Part shown: piece after piece, positions 23,923 to 33,290 of the stretch
Layout of the letters: each line of letters starts with the position of its first letter
How positions within the stretch are numbered: the stretch's first letter is position 1
NCBI GenBank assembly: GCA_045591095.1
Contig: JAZNSF010000007.1
Location: forward strand, 1 to 64,000
Length of the DNA stretch: 64,000 nt
Source: SIG440 sp045591095
Lineage (GTDB): Bacteria > Bacillota > Clostridia > Monoglobales > Monoglobaceae
Direction: 5' to 3'
Position numbers and translations under genes: made by a program
Notes under the pieces: generated by a model
Told to the model about the DNA's origin: nothing
Seen by the model: only the letters and a program-made list of their open reading frames with translations
Databases searched by the model: none

Positions 23923-24465
23923 TTATTTGAAAGTAATTAAATGTCGGTTTTTGACAATATAATCAATGCCCGAATATACAGTCAAAACAACAGCCAGCAC
24001 AACCAGCCAGAAGGTAAGGTCAAACCTCCCCCATGAAAGCGGAATTACTAAGTCAAGCATAACCCCGATAGTCGCCGCCATCTGTGAAACAGTCTTAAGC
24101 TTTCCCCAATTGCTTGCAGCAATAACAGTATTCTCGCCCATAGCAAGCTGTCTTATGCCGGTAACAATAAGTTCTCTCGCGATAATAATCATTACAACCC
24201 AGGAGTTTATATATACCGCCTCTTTGACTTCCATAAGGCAAACCAAAGCCGATATGGTGAGTATCTTGTCAGCAAGTGGGTCCATGAGCTTACCGAATGT
24301 TGTTACCTGATTGTTTTTTCTTGCCAAAAATCCATCAAGCTGGTCGGTAAGTGAAGCAAGTATAAAGATTGCTATAGCCACCATATAAAAGCCCGAATTA
24401 AGCGCCCACATAAAAATCGGCACCATTATTACTCTAAGCAGTGTAAGCATATTGGGTACATTCAT
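23923..24465 (-). CDS. pgsA: CDP-diacylglycerol-glycerol-3-phosphate phosphatidyltransferase
   Basis: A 180-residue integral membrane enzyme making phosphatidylglycerol phosphate. The CDP-alcohol phosphotransferase motif is complete, with D41, D44-G45, A48-R49, G58, D62 and D66 in DQLDGFLARK and TFGKLMDPLADK. About five membrane helices follow. It begins immediately after the rimO stop codon, so both are read from one transcript together with recX and recA. Confidence 0.95.
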   Translation of the reverse strand: MNVPNMLTLLRVIMVPIFMWALNSGFYMVAIAIFILASLTDQLDGFLARKNNQVTTFGKLMDPLADKILTISALVCLMEVKEAVYINSWVVMIIIARELIVTGIRQLAMGENTVIAASNWGKLKTVSQMAATIGVMLDLVIPLSWGRFDLTFWLVVLAVVLTVYSGIDYIVKNRHLITFK

Positions 24466-25800
24466 TTATACATCCTCCTCTTTTGTCTGTCCGTATAAAT
24501 CATATTCGGAGTAGTCGGTTATTTCAACACGGGCAAATTCGCCTGGGTTAATCTTTTTGTTGCTTGTAAAGAACACCTTGCCGTCAACTTCCTCTGAGTC
24601 GCCGCTCGTTCTGCCGAAGTATTGCTTTATAATTGCATCATAGCCTTCTGTCAGGACCTCCAGATTTTGCCCTACACGTGCCTTATTAAGCTCCTCAGAC
24701 ACTGCCGCCTGGTCAACCATTATAATTTCCTGTCGTCTGAGCTTTTCTTCCTCGTCAAGCTGACCGCTCATTTTTGCAGCAGGAGTTCCCTCTTCCTCAG
24801 AATACGAGAATGCGCCAAGACGGTCAAATTCCATTTCGGTAACAAAATCCCGAAGTTCTTCAAACTGATCCTCCGTCTCGCCCGGAAATCCAACAATCAA
24901 TGTAGTTCTGATTACAGCATCTGGAATCCGGCTACGGATTTTTTTAACCAAAGCAGTAAGTTTTTCTTTATTGGTTCTTCTTCCCATCAGCTTTAGTATT
25001 TCATCGTTACAATGCTGTATTGGTATATCAAAGTAATTGCAGATTTTTTCGTTTTCGGCAATCACTTCTATGAGAGCATCTGAAAGAAGCTCGGGATAAA
25101 GATAATGAAGTCTTATCCATTTAAGCTCGTCTATCTTACAAAGTTCTTTTAAAAGCTCGGGGAGCTTATATTCGCCATATAGGTCAATTCCGTATCTGGT
25201 GGTGTCCTGAGCAATAACTACAAGCTCTTTTGCGCCATTTTTAACCAAATCCTTAGCTTCTGATACAATGTCCTCCAGCTTTCGGCTTCTGTATTTGCCC
25301 CTGATTGATGGTATTACACAATACGTACAGTGATTGTCGCAACCCTCGGCAATCTTTAAATACGCCATATAAGAAGGCGTTGTAACATGGCGTTTTAGAC
25401 CACTTTCGTTTATATAATCACCACAGCAATAAACATTTTGGTCTGTTTTTTGATAGTTTTTAAGTATTTCAACTATCTTGTCATAATCGTTTGTGCCGAT
25501 AACCACATCAACCTCGGGAAGCTCTTTTTTAAGTTCTTCCTGATATCTTTGGCTCATACATCCGGTAACAACCAAAATCTTGTCGTCTCCGTCTTTTTTG
25601 TATCTAGCATGTTCCAGTATACAATCAATCGACTCCTGTTTTGCAGAGTCAATAAACGCGCAAGTGTTGACAATCATAATGTCAGCATCTTCTTCGTCAG
25701 CACAAATTTCAAATCCGCTTGTTTCCAATAGGGCAAGCATCTGTTCTGCATCAACCAGATTTTTAGAACAACCCAGCGAAACCATTGAAACTTTCTTCAA
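24466..25800 (-). CDS. rimO: ribosomal protein S12 methylthiotransferase
   Basis: A 444-residue radical SAM enzyme that adds a methylthio group to an aspartate of ribosomal protein S12. N-terminal cluster ligands are C11, C47 and C81 (SLGCSKNLVDAE distinguishes RimO from MiaB). Radical SAM cysteines are C154, C158 and C161 (AEGCDNHCTYC). The C-terminal TRAM-like domain ends ARVEITDYSEYDLYGQ. Length is standard. It overlaps recX by four bases (ATGA) and abuts pgsA. Confidence 0.95.
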   Translation of the reverse strand: MKKVSMVSLGCSKNLVDAEQMLALLETSGFEICADEEDADIMIVNTCAFIDSAKQESIDCILEHARYKKDGDDKILVVTGCMSQRYQEELKKELPEVDVVIGTNDYDKIVEILKNYQKTDQNVYCCGDYINESGLKRHVTTPSYMAYLKIAEGCDNHCTYCVIPSIRGKYRSRKLEDIVSEAKDLVKNGAKELVVIAQDTTRYGIDLYGEYKLPELLKELCKIDELKWIRLHYLYPELLSDALIEVIAENEKICNYFDIPIQHCNDEILKLMGRRTNKEKLTALVKKIRSRIPDAVIRTTLIVGFPGETEDQFEELRDFVTEMEFDRLGAFSYSEEEGTPAAKMSGQLDEEEKLRRQEIIMVDQAAVSEELNKARVGQNLEVLTEGYDAIIKQYFGRTSGDSEEVDGKVFFTSNKKINPGEFARVEITDYSEYDLYGQTKEEDV

Positions 25801-26270
25801 TCCTCTTTACCTCCACTTACACCGATTTTAAGTTTTTTAAAGCAACTGTTGATATCATAAATCCCAAAGCCTCGCCTCATTAAATGTGCTTTTGCCTTTT
25901 CAAGCTCCTTTAAATCGGTAAAAACTGTGTCGCCAAAGCGCACCTGAACGTACTTTTCCAGATATTCATCCGGGTCTTCTTCCAAAAGTGATGCCGCTTT
26001 TTCCACAATTTTTTGGGATATACCCTTTGCCAAAAGTTCCTGCTTTATACGATACATACCCTTAAGTCCAACAACCAAGGCATCGTGTATATACATTTTT
26101 GCGTATTCCTCGTCGTTTATTACGCCTGCTTTACAAAATTCCGAGATAACTTCCTCAGCGACCATTTCATCGCAGCCGCTATGAACAAGCTTTCTAAAAA
26201 TTTCCTGGCAGGTGTATGACTTAAACCCAAGTCTTTTTGCAACGAATTTTTTTGCTTGTTCTTTGTCCAT
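25797..26270 (-). CDS. recX: RecA regulator RecX
   Basis: A 157-residue helical protein built of three-helix repeats that limits RecA filament growth. Recognisable elements are AKKFVAKRLGFKSYTCQEIFRKLVHSG and GVINDEEYAKMYIHDAL, with GMYRIKQELLAKGIS following. It lies 27 bases after recA and overlaps rimO, so the recA-recX-rimO-pgsA order makes one operon. Confidence 0.88.
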   Translation of the reverse strand: MDKEQAKKFVAKRLGFKSYTCQEIFRKLVHSGCDEMVAEEVISEFCKAGVINDEEYAKMYIHDALVVGLKGMYRIKQELLAKGISQKIVEKAASLLEEDPDEYLEKYVQVRFGDTVFTDLKELEKAKAHLMRRGFGIYDINSCFKKLKIGVSGGKED

Positions 26271-26297
26271 TAGCGTATCTCCAGTTTATTGCGATTT

Positions 26298-27365
26298 CTA
26301 TTTCTTCTTAGCAGGCTTTGGAACGGGCCTAAACTCAGTTGATGCGCCCATGTCTTCTTCGCCCGAAAGCTCAAGCGCAGGAAGTCCGGCTTTCTCACGG
26401 ATTTTGGTTTCAAGTTCAAAGCACAGTGCCTCGTCTTCTTCAAGAAGCTTCTTAACTGCTTCACGGCCCTGGCCCAATTTTTCGTCATTATACGAGAACC
26501 ACGAACCTGATTTTTGAATTACTCCAAAATCAACGCCCACGTCAACGATATTTCCAGTCTTTGATATACCTTCGCCGTATATAATATCAAATTCTGCTTC
26601 CTTAAATGGTGGCGCAACCTTGTTTTTTACAACCTTTACGCGAGTATGGTTACCCACTGCGCCCTCGTCGCCTTTCACGGTTTCGGTGCGTCTTACGTCC
26701 ATTCTTACCGATGCATAATACTTAAGAGCTCGTCCGCCCGCAGTTGTCTCGGGGTTACCAAACATAACACCAACCTTTTCACGAAGCTGGTTTATAAATA
26801 TTGCAGTGGTATTTGACTTACTTACAACCGAAGTAAGCTTTCTTAAGGCCTGCGACATAAGCCTTGCCTGAAGTCCTACGTGCGAATCACCCATAAGGCC
26901 CTCTATTTCCTGCTTTGGAACAAGTGCCGCAACCGAGTCAATAACTATTACATCAATTGCTCCCGAACGTACCAGCTGCTCGGTGATTTCAAGTGCCTGT
27001 TCACCTGTGTCGGGCTGCGAAACAATCAAGTCGTCAATTTTGACGCCCAGCTTTTCGGCATAAACAGGGTCAAGTGCATGCTCGGCATCAATAAATGCCG
27101 CTTCACCGCCTAACTTCTGAGCCTCAGCTACAATATGGAGAGCAACAGTGGTCTTACCTGATGACTCGGGACCATAAATTTCGATTATACGGCCTCTCGG
27201 CACACCGCCTATTCCAAGAGCAATGTCTAAAGACATAGAGCCTGTAGGTATTGCCTCAACCTCAACACTTGTCTTTTCACCAAGGCGCATAACCGCACCC
27301 GCGCCGTATTGTTTTTCTATCTGTCCAAAAACACTTTCCAGTGCTTTTCTTTTTTCTTCCTGCAT
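26298..27365 (-). CDS. recA: recombinase RecA
   Basis: A 355-residue DNA strand-exchange protein. Walker A is GPESSGKTT near 67-75 and Walker B is VIVIDSVAALVP. The L2 region has INQLREKVGVMFGNPETTAGGRALKYYASVR, a perfect family signature. The ATG at 27365 (MQEEKRKALES) has AAAGGTGG 8 bases ahead, and the in-frame GTG four codons upstream lies inside that site. A promoter is at 27419-27447. No clear LexA box was found in it. Confidence 0.97.
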   Translation of the reverse strand: MQEEKRKALESVFGQIEKQYGAGAVMRLGEKTSVEVEAIPTGSMSLDIALGIGGVPRGRIIEIYGPESSGKTTVALHIVAEAQKLGGEAAFIDAEHALDPVYAEKLGVKIDDLIVSQPDTGEQALEITEQLVRSGAIDVIVIDSVAALVPKQEIEGLMGDSHVGLQARLMSQALRKLTSVVSKSNTTAIFINQLREKVGVMFGNPETTAGGRALKYYASVRMDVRRTETVKGDEGAVGNHTRVKVVKNKVAPPFKEAEFDIIYGEGISKTGNIVDVGVDFGVIQKSGSWFSYNDEKLGQGREAVKKLLEEDEALCFELETKIREKAGLPALELSGEEDMGASTEFRPVPKPAKKK

Positions 27366-27418
27366 TATAAAAACCACCTTTCAAGCAATACTAAACCATC
27401 TTGATTAAGCTACTATAT

Positions 27419-27447
27419 ATTGTATTACATTTGCCCTATAAAGTCAA
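27419..27447 (-). promoter_or_regulatory. promoter of recA
   Basis: TTGACT (27442-27447), 17 bases, TACAAT (27419-27424) on the minus strand, about 55 bases before the start codon. Confidence 0.7.
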
Positions 27448-27466
27448 TATAAAGAGCAATCAATTC

Positions 27467-29323
27467 TTACGCAAGAGTCTTGTCCTCTTTATATTTTGAT
27501 TTATAAAGATATGTAGGCACGACCTCTGCCATTACGGATTTTATTTCGTCGTCACTGCCACCCAAAGATTCTCTTAGACGCACAAGCTTTGATTCAAGCT
27601 CATCAATGGTAATATCAATGGGCTGTCCCACAAAAACTTTGTTATGAGCAGTTTTTCCGAGGCCCTCTTCGTCCATAAGCAGTTCCTCGTAAAGCTTTTC
27701 GCCAGGTCTGAGGCCCGAAAACTCAATCTTAATATCAACATCCGGTCTGTAACCAGATAAACTTATCATTTTTTTCGCAAGGTCGCAAATTTTAACCGGT
27801 TGACCCATATCAAGCACAAAAATTTCGCCACCATGAGCATAAGCCGCTGCCTGAAGCACCAGCTGTGCGGCCTCGGGTATAGTCATAAAGTACCTTGTTA
27901 TTTCAGGGTGAGTAACGGTCACAGGTCCTCCTGCTTCAATCTGTTTTCTGAATCTTGGCACTACCGAACCGTGAGAACCAAGAACATTTCCAAATCTTAC
28001 TGCAACAAACTCGGTCTTACCCAGTTTTTGAAGTGTCTGAACAATCATTTCGCACATACGCTTGCTGGCACCCATTATATTTGTGGGATTTACTGCCTTA
28101 TCGGTCGAAATCATCACAAATCGTTTTGTATTATATTTCGCCGCAGTCTTTGCGGTATTGTATGTTCCAAAAACATTGTTCTTTATAGCCTCTGCAGGAC
28201 TAAATTCCATAAGTGGCACGTGCTTGTGGGCCGCCGCATGAAATACAATATCAGGGCGGTATATATCAAATATTTCGTCAAGTCTTGCTCTGTCACGCAC
28301 TGATGCAATAATCACTTCTATGTCTGCATCGGGATACTTTTCTTCAAGTTCGGTCTGTACTTCATAAGTAGTATTTTCGTATATATCAAGAACTATCAGT
28401 TGTTTTGGACCAAACCTCATAATCTGGCGACAAAGCTCAGAGCCAATTGACCCGCCACCACCGGTAACAAGTATAATTTTGCCGCGTATATCCTTTTCCA
28501 GAAGTTCGTTATCAAGCACAATGGGGTCGCGTTCCAAAAGGTCCTGGATGTTTATGGGTCTCATTTTCTGAAGTGTTGCGTTTGCATTAAGCGATGCTTC
28601 CATCCCGGGAAGAATCTTTACTTTCTTTCCGGTAGAGCTGCAGATATCAAGTATCTCGGCGCGTTTCTTGGGGTCAATTGTATATATAGCAAAAACAATC
28701 TCGTCAACATCCATTTGCTTACATATGCGCACTATGTCGTTTCGGTTTCCAAGAACTTTGGTTCCGTACATATGCTGTCCCTTTTTGGCTGGGTCATCAT
28801 CAATAAGTCCCACAACATTAAAGTTAAGCCGGTTATTTTCCAAAGTTTCGCGAAGCAGTGCAACCGCTAAGCGACCTGCACCGATAACCAAAACTCTTTT
28901 ACTTACGCCTACCTGATGCTCTCTTATGGCCTTGTACATAACTCTTTGACCAAACCTCAGCCAGCATATCAAGGTAGTTACAGCAATATTTGCGGCTATG
29001 TTGAATTTAAGAAAATACACATCTGTCGAAAAGAACTCACCACATATAACCGACACCGAAAAAGCAACCAGGCATCCGGAAATCAAACGGATATAATCCC
29101 TGTGGGCCGCCCTTACCCAGTCAGTTTTATAAACCGAGAACAAGGAAAGTGCCACCAAATACGCCCATATGCTCGCAACTATCAAGGCCCTGCCTTCCCA
29201 CACATGCTCCGAAAGAGTTGCTGTCGGGAACACAAATATTGTCATTGCAACAAACGCCGCAACAACCAACACTATATCCAGCAAAAAAAGGTATCTGTTT
29301 CTTATTCTATCAATAAATTCCAT
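27467..29323 (-). CDS. CapD/EpsC-type nucleotide-sugar 4,6-dehydratase
   Basis: A 618-residue membrane protein making a UDP-4-keto-6-deoxy sugar for surface glycans. Four transmembrane helices occupy residues 8-130. A Rossmann domain (VLVIGAGRLAVALLRE, near 145) follows. The catalytic SDR domain starts ILVTGGGGSIGSE near 282, with STDKAVNPTNIMGASK. The Met in place of the usual SDR tyrosine is known from PglF and CapE. AAAGGAAG before the ATG at 29323 decides the start, and an upstream extension would overlap the wecB-like gene. It is the last gene of the capsule-sugar set. Confidence 0.9.
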   Translation of the reverse strand: MEFIDRIRNRYLFLLDIVLVVAAFVAMTIFVFPTATLSEHVWEGRALIVASIWAYLVALSLFSVYKTDWVRAAHRDYIRLISGCLVAFSVSVICGEFFSTDVYFLKFNIAANIAVTTLICWLRFGQRVMYKAIREHQVGVSKRVLVIGAGRLAVALLRETLENNRLNFNVVGLIDDDPAKKGQHMYGTKVLGNRNDIVRICKQMDVDEIVFAIYTIDPKKRAEILDICSSTGKKVKILPGMEASLNANATLQKMRPINIQDLLERDPIVLDNELLEKDIRGKIILVTGGGGSIGSELCRQIMRFGPKQLIVLDIYENTTYEVQTELEEKYPDADIEVIIASVRDRARLDEIFDIYRPDIVFHAAAHKHVPLMEFSPAEAIKNNVFGTYNTAKTAAKYNTKRFVMISTDKAVNPTNIMGASKRMCEMIVQTLQKLGKTEFVAVRFGNVLGSHGSVVPRFRKQIEAGGPVTVTHPEITRYFMTIPEAAQLVLQAAAYAHGGEIFVLDMGQPVKICDLAKKMISLSGYRPDVDIKIEFSGLRPGEKLYEELLMDEEGLGKTAHNKVFVGQPIDITIDELESKLVRLRESLGGSDDEIKSVMAEVVPTYLYKSKYKEDKTLA

Positions 29324-29342
29324 ACGCTTTCTTCCTTTACGT

Positions 29343-30497
29343 TTAGTATTTACGCCAAACCATTTTGTCAACAATGCCTGTGTAAGACTGAATAATTTTA
29401 ACCACCTTATCAGAAACGTCCTCATCTATATAGTCAGGTACTCCTGCCCTCAATTTGCAGGTTTTATTTAATTCAACTTCTGTCTCCACTGCTCTTAAGA
29501 GGCTGTCTGTATCAATTCCGGCAAGAGTAAAAGATGCCTTGTCAATAGCCTCGGGGCGCTCGGTAGAAGTTCTAATACAAATTGCCGGGAAACCTTTGCC
29601 AATACTTTTAAAGAAGCTGCTTTCCTCGGGAAGTGTGCCCGAATCCGACACAACAGCAAACGCATTTATCTGCAAACAGTTATAATCCATAAATCCCATC
29701 GGCTCGTGACTGATAACACGTTTGTCAAGCTTAAAACCGCTTTCCTCAAACCGTTTTTTAGATCTTGGATGGCAAGAATACATTATCGGCATATCATATT
29801 TTTCTGCCATTTTGTTTATTGCAGTAAAAAGACTTTCAAAATTCTTCGGAGTATCAATATTCTCTTCGCGATGTGCAGAAAGGAGTATGTACTTACCCTT
29901 TTCAAGACCAAGTCTTGAGTGGATGTCGCTCTTTTCTATTCTTTCAAGGCTGCCTCTTAAAACCTCTGCCATGGGCGAGCCGGTAACAAAAGTACGCTCT
30001 CTTGGAAGTCCGCACTCGGCAAGGTATCTTCTTGCGTGCTCTGAATACGCCATATTTACATCCGATATAATATCAACTATACGGCGGTTTGTCTCTTCAG
30101 GAAGGCACTCGTCCTTGCAGCGGTTTCCAGCTTCCATATGAAAAATCGGTATATGCAAACGCTTCGCCGAAATAACCGAAAGACAAGAGTTTGTATCACC
30201 CAAAACAAGTACAGCATCTGGCTTTATCTCTGTTATAAGCTCATAGCTTTTTGCAATTATGTTGCCCATTGTTTCGCCCAAGTCCTTACCTACGGCATCC
30301 ATATATACCTCAGGCTCCTCAAGCTCCAAATCTTTAAAGAATACACCGTTTAGATTGTAATCGTAGTTCTGCCCGGTGTGAGCAAGAACAGTGTCAAAAT
30401 ACTTTCTGCACTTTTTGATTACAGCCGAAAGACGGATTATCTCGGGTCTTGTTCCCACTATAATCAAAAGCTTAAGTTTTCCGTTATTTTTAAACAT
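29343..30497 (-). CDS. UDP-N-acetylglucosamine 2-epimerase family (CapG/WecB-like)
   Basis: A 384-residue GT-B-fold epimerase. Conserved parts are IVGTRPEIIRLSAVIKK, HTGQNYD, VLVLGDTNS, HMEAGNRCKDECLPEETNRRIVD, SAHREENI and VSDSGTLPEESSFF. Its place after a CapE and a CapF homologue suggests the last step to UDP-N-acetyl-L-fucosamine (2-epimerisation of UDP-PneNAc) rather than ManNAc formation. It overlaps the capF stop by 8 bases. C-terminal PDYIDEDVSDKVVKIIQSYTGIVDK looks complete. Confidence 0.9.
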   Translation of the reverse strand: MFKNNGKLKLLIIVGTRPEIIRLSAVIKKCRKYFDTVLAHTGQNYDYNLNGVFFKDLELEEPEVYMDAVGKDLGETMGNIIAKSYELITEIKPDAVLVLGDTNSCLSVISAKRLHIPIFHMEAGNRCKDECLPEETNRRIVDIISDVNMAYSEHARRYLAECGLPRERTFVTGSPMAEVLRGSLERIEKSDIHSRLGLEKGKYILLSAHREENIDTPKNFESLFTAINKMAEKYDMPIMYSCHPRSKKRFEESGFKLDKRVISHEPMGFMDYNCLQINAFAVVSDSGTLPEESSFFKSIGKGFPAICIRTSTERPEAIDKASFTLAGIDTDSLLRAVETEVELNKTCKLRAGVPDYIDEDVSDKVVKIIQSYTGIVDKMVWRKY

Positions 30498-31698
30498 TTT
30501 TTTCTACCGCCTCTCCAAAAGTATCGGGGCGACTAGGGTCAAAGCTTTCATTCGCCCACATAACCGTCACCAAATCTTCGGTATCGCTTAAGTTTATAAT
30601 ATTATGAGTGTATCCGGGAAGCATATGTATTGCTTCAATTTTTTCCCCCGATACTTCAAAGTTAAGAATTTCATCCGTTCCAATCTTTCGCATCTGAATA
30701 AGTCCCTTTCCTGAGACCACAATAAAAAATTCCCATTTTGTGTGATGCCAGTGCTCGCCTTTTTTAATTCCGGGCTTTGAGATATTCACACTTACCTGTC
30801 CACATTCAGCGCTTTTAAAAAGTTCGGTAAACGAGCCTCGGTCATCAACATTCATCTTAAGTGAATACTTTGCCTTTTCCTCCGGCAAATAAGAAAGATA
30901 CGTCGAATACAGCTTTTTCGAAAAAGACCCACTTGCTATCTTTGGTATCACAAGATTTTCAGGCTGATTTTTAAATTCACTCAGTAAATCCGCAATTTCG
31001 CCCAAAGTAACGTGGTGTGTCACAGGTACTGCACAATACTTGCCGTCGTCACAAAGGATTGTATCAACCCCGTTAAAACGGCATCTGTGTTCTTTGCCAA
31101 TTATTGCGCCAAGAAGTTCTTCTACAAGGTCATCTATATACAAAAGTTCAAGCTCTATCGATGGGTCGTTTATGGTAATAGGCAAATCATTTGCAGTATT
31201 ATAACAAAATGTAGCTACTGCACTGTTGTAGTTTGGTCTTGCCCACTTGCCAAAAATATTTGGAAATCTGTAAACAAGCACCTTTGCACCAGTTTCTTTA
31301 CCGTATTCAAACACCACTTCCTCGGCTTCCTTTTTGCTTTTGCCATAGTTGCCATTGTATCTTCCAATCAATGTCGCCTGGATTGAGCTTGAAAGCATAA
31401 CAGGAGCATTATTTTTATGTTTTTTTAAAGTGTCTAAAAGTGTCTCAGTAAACCCTTTGTTCCCGCTTGCAAACTCTTCGGTATTTTGAGGGCGGTTTAC
31501 ACCCGCAATATTAAAGACAAAATCCGCATTCTTGCAAGCCTCGTCAAGCTCTTGAGAGCTTGAGTCAATGTCATAAGTATAGATTTTTTCAATCTCAATA
31601 TCCGGATAACGCCTATCCTTACCGTCTTTTATGCACTTAAGTGTTTCTACCAGATTTTTGCCAACAAATCCAGAGGCACCCGTCACAAGTATATTCAT
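30490..31698 (-). CDS. capF: CapF-type bifunctional reductase with cupin domain
   Basis: A 402-residue two-domain protein. The N-terminal SDR domain has GASGFVGKNLVETL (residues 7-20), YNGNYGKSKKEAE (Tyr-x3-Lys), and VYRFPNIFGKW. The C-terminal cupin (from about 290) carries GEHWHHTKWEFFIVVSGKG near 313-331 with the metal-binding histidines. In Staphylococcus CapF the cupin epimerises C3 and the SDR domain reduces C4 on the way to UDP-L-FucNAc. The fusion and neighbours CapE and CapG make the assignment firm. TAATG links it to the upstream gene. Confidence 0.9.
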   Translation of the reverse strand: MNILVTGASGFVGKNLVETLKCIKDGKDRRYPDIEIEKIYTYDIDSSSQELDEACKNADFVFNIAGVNRPQNTEEFASGNKGFTETLLDTLKKHKNNAPVMLSSSIQATLIGRYNGNYGKSKKEAEEVVFEYGKETGAKVLVYRFPNIFGKWARPNYNSAVATFCYNTANDLPITINDPSIELELLYIDDLVEELLGAIIGKEHRCRFNGVDTILCDDGKYCAVPVTHHVTLGEIADLLSEFKNQPENLVIPKIASGSFSKKLYSTYLSYLPEEKAKYSLKMNVDDRGSFTELFKSAECGQVSVNISKPGIKKGEHWHHTKWEFFIVVSGKGLIQMRKIGTDEILNFEVSGEKIEAIHMLPGYTHNIINLSDTEDLVTVMWANESFDPSRPDTFGEAVEKNV

Positions 31699-32783
31699 TA
31701 TCTTTCCTCCATGGCTTTAAGCTCGTCCTGGATATACTTAAGCGTAAGTAGTTTCTCCTTTACTTCCTCTACAGTCAAAAGGTTTGTATTGCTTGAATTA
31801 AATTCGGTAAGTGTATTTCTCTCTGTGTCGCCATTCTTTATGTATTTGTCATAGTTAAGGTCACGCTTATCACAGCTTACGCGGTAAAAGTCACCCATAT
31901 CTTCGGCTCTTGCACATTCTTCGTTGGTAAGAAGAGTTTCGTAGAGTTTTTCGCCATGGCGAATTCCTATAGTATGAATAGGAATTTTGTTTTCCTTATC
32001 AAAAATTTCCTTGACAGCAAGAGCCAGAACCTCTATAGTACAAGCAGGGGCTTTTTGCACCAATATATCACCGTTGATACCATTTAAAAATGCAAATATT
32101 ACAAGGTCAACAGCCTCGTCCAAAGACATAACAAATCTGGTCATAGATGGCTCGGTAATTGTCATGGGCTTTCCAGCCTTTATCTGGTCAATCCAAAGCG
32201 GAACAACGCTACCGCGGCTGCACATAACATTTCCGTATCTTGTGCAGCACATTTTGGTAAGCTCAGGGTCAACATTTCTGGATTTCGCAGCCATAACCTT
32301 TTCCATCATTGCCTTTGATGTGCCCATTGCATTTATGGGGTATGCCGCTTTATCGGTTGAAAGGCAGATTATTGACCTAACACCCGCTTCGATTGCGGCA
32401 GTCAGAACGTTTTCTGTGCCTAAAACATTGGTCTTTACTGCTTCGATAGGGAAAAATTCACATGACGGAACCTGTTTAAGCGCTGCTGCGTGGAATATGT
32501 AATCAACACCATACATAGCATTTTTTATGCTGGCAATATCCCGAACGTCTCCAATATAAAATTTAATTTTCTGAGATTCTTCGGGCATCTTTGCCTGAAA
32601 CTCATGGCGCATATCATCCTGTTTCTTTTCATCACGTGAAAATATGCGGATTTCCTTTATATTTGTCTTTAAAAACCGATTAAGTACTGCATTTCCGAAA
32701 GAGCCTGTCCCTCCGGTAATCAAAAGTGTCTTTCCGTCAAACATCTCAATGCCACTGTCATTTGGTATGTTAATATTTTCCAT
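31698..32783 (-). CDS. capE: UDP-N-acetylglucosamine 4,6-dehydratase (CapE-like)
   Basis: A 361-residue extended SDR enzyme that starts UDP-L-FucNAc synthesis. The NAD(P) motif is TGGTGSFGNAV near 25, the catalytic segment STDKAAYPINAMGTSKAMMEKV near 145 again with Met in place of Tyr, and TRYGNVMCSRGSVVPLW near 180. C-terminal IHTIGIRHGEKLYETLLTNEE is typical. AAGGAG 8 bases ahead favours the ATG at 32783. A strong promoter lies at 32832-32860. No glycosyltransferases or polymerase are adjacent, so the sugar must be used by genes elsewhere. Confidence 0.92.
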   Translation of the reverse strand: MENINIPNDSGIEMFDGKTLLITGGTGSFGNAVLNRFLKTNIKEIRIFSRDEKKQDDMRHEFQAKMPEESQKIKFYIGDVRDIASIKNAMYGVDYIFHAAALKQVPSCEFFPIEAVKTNVLGTENVLTAAIEAGVRSIICLSTDKAAYPINAMGTSKAMMEKVMAAKSRNVDPELTKMCCTRYGNVMCSRGSVVPLWIDQIKAGKPMTITEPSMTRFVMSLDEAVDLVIFAFLNGINGDILVQKAPACTIEVLALAVKEIFDKENKIPIHTIGIRHGEKLYETLLTNEECARAEDMGDFYRVSCDKRDLNYDKYIKNGDTERNTLTEFNSSNTNLLTVEEVKEKLLTLKYIQDELKAMEER

Positions 32784-32831
32784 CACAAAAACTCCTTATA
32801 CTTATATTTGGTCATAACCCCATACATTATT

Positions 32832-32860
32832 ATATTATCACAAAAAAAGTATTACGTCAA
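32832..32860 (-). promoter_or_regulatory. promoter of the capE-capF-capG set
   Basis: TTGACG (32855-32860), 17 bases, TAATAT (32832-32837) on the minus strand. Confidence 0.75.
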
Positions 32861-32940
32861 TAATAGGTTTTCGTTACAAACGCATAAAATTTGAAAGTTT
32901 CATTTGGTGGAATTTTAATATGTAATAAGTAAAACATTAA

Positions 32941-33016
32941 GTTTGGACCAGTTTTAGTCCCATTGTCAAATTATGGCATAATATAATTTATAAAAAAGTG
33001 CTTATTTTAGTCCAAA
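32941..33016 (+). promoter_or_regulatory. candidate autoregulatory operators of the XRE gene
   Basis: TTTTAGTCC occurs directly repeated at 32952-32960 and 33005-33013. GTTTGGAC at 32941-32948 is the inverse of GTCCAAAC at 33009-33016. They flank a TTGTCA/TATAAT-like promoter (32963-32991). This is the arrangement expected for a dimeric repressor acting on its own gene. Confidence 0.45.
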
Positions 33017-33030
33017 CAAAGGTGAGAAAA

Positions 33031-33267
33031 ATGAAAGAGCAAAAAATAAAACAGGATAGTATATCAATTGGCTATAATATAAAACGGCTTCGGAAACAAA
33101 AACAAATCAAGCAGGTTGATATGGTAAAATATGTTCAATTGCTTGGAGTAGATTTAACCCGCGAATCCCTTGTAAAAATCGAGAGAGGAACTCAGCATAT
33201 TTATGCAGGTCAGCTTAAAGCATTCAGGGATGTGCTTGAAACCACATATGATGAACTTTTAAAATAA
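33031..33267 (+). CDS. XRE-family transcriptional regulator
   Basis: A 78-residue protein consisting of one helix-turn-helix domain of the Cro/C1 (XRE) type: SIGYNIKRLRKQKQIKQVDMVKYVQLLGVDLTRESLVKIERG. No sensory or dimerisation domain is attached. AAAGGTG 7 bases before the ATG at 33031 decides the start. The comEC-type gene follows after 23 bases, so both probably share a promoter and the regulator may control it. Confidence 0.85.
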   Translation: MKEQKIKQDSISIGYNIKRLRKQKQIKQVDMVKYVQLLGVDLTRESLVKIERGTQHIYAGQLKAFRDVLETTYDELLK

Positions 33268-33290
33268 CTTACTGACGGACGGTGACATAA

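Noticed and set aside
29324..29425. 34-codon N-terminal extension of the CapD/EpsC-type protein
   Set aside because: It lies inside the upstream epimerase gene. The internal ATG has a good ribosome site and starts the conserved protein.
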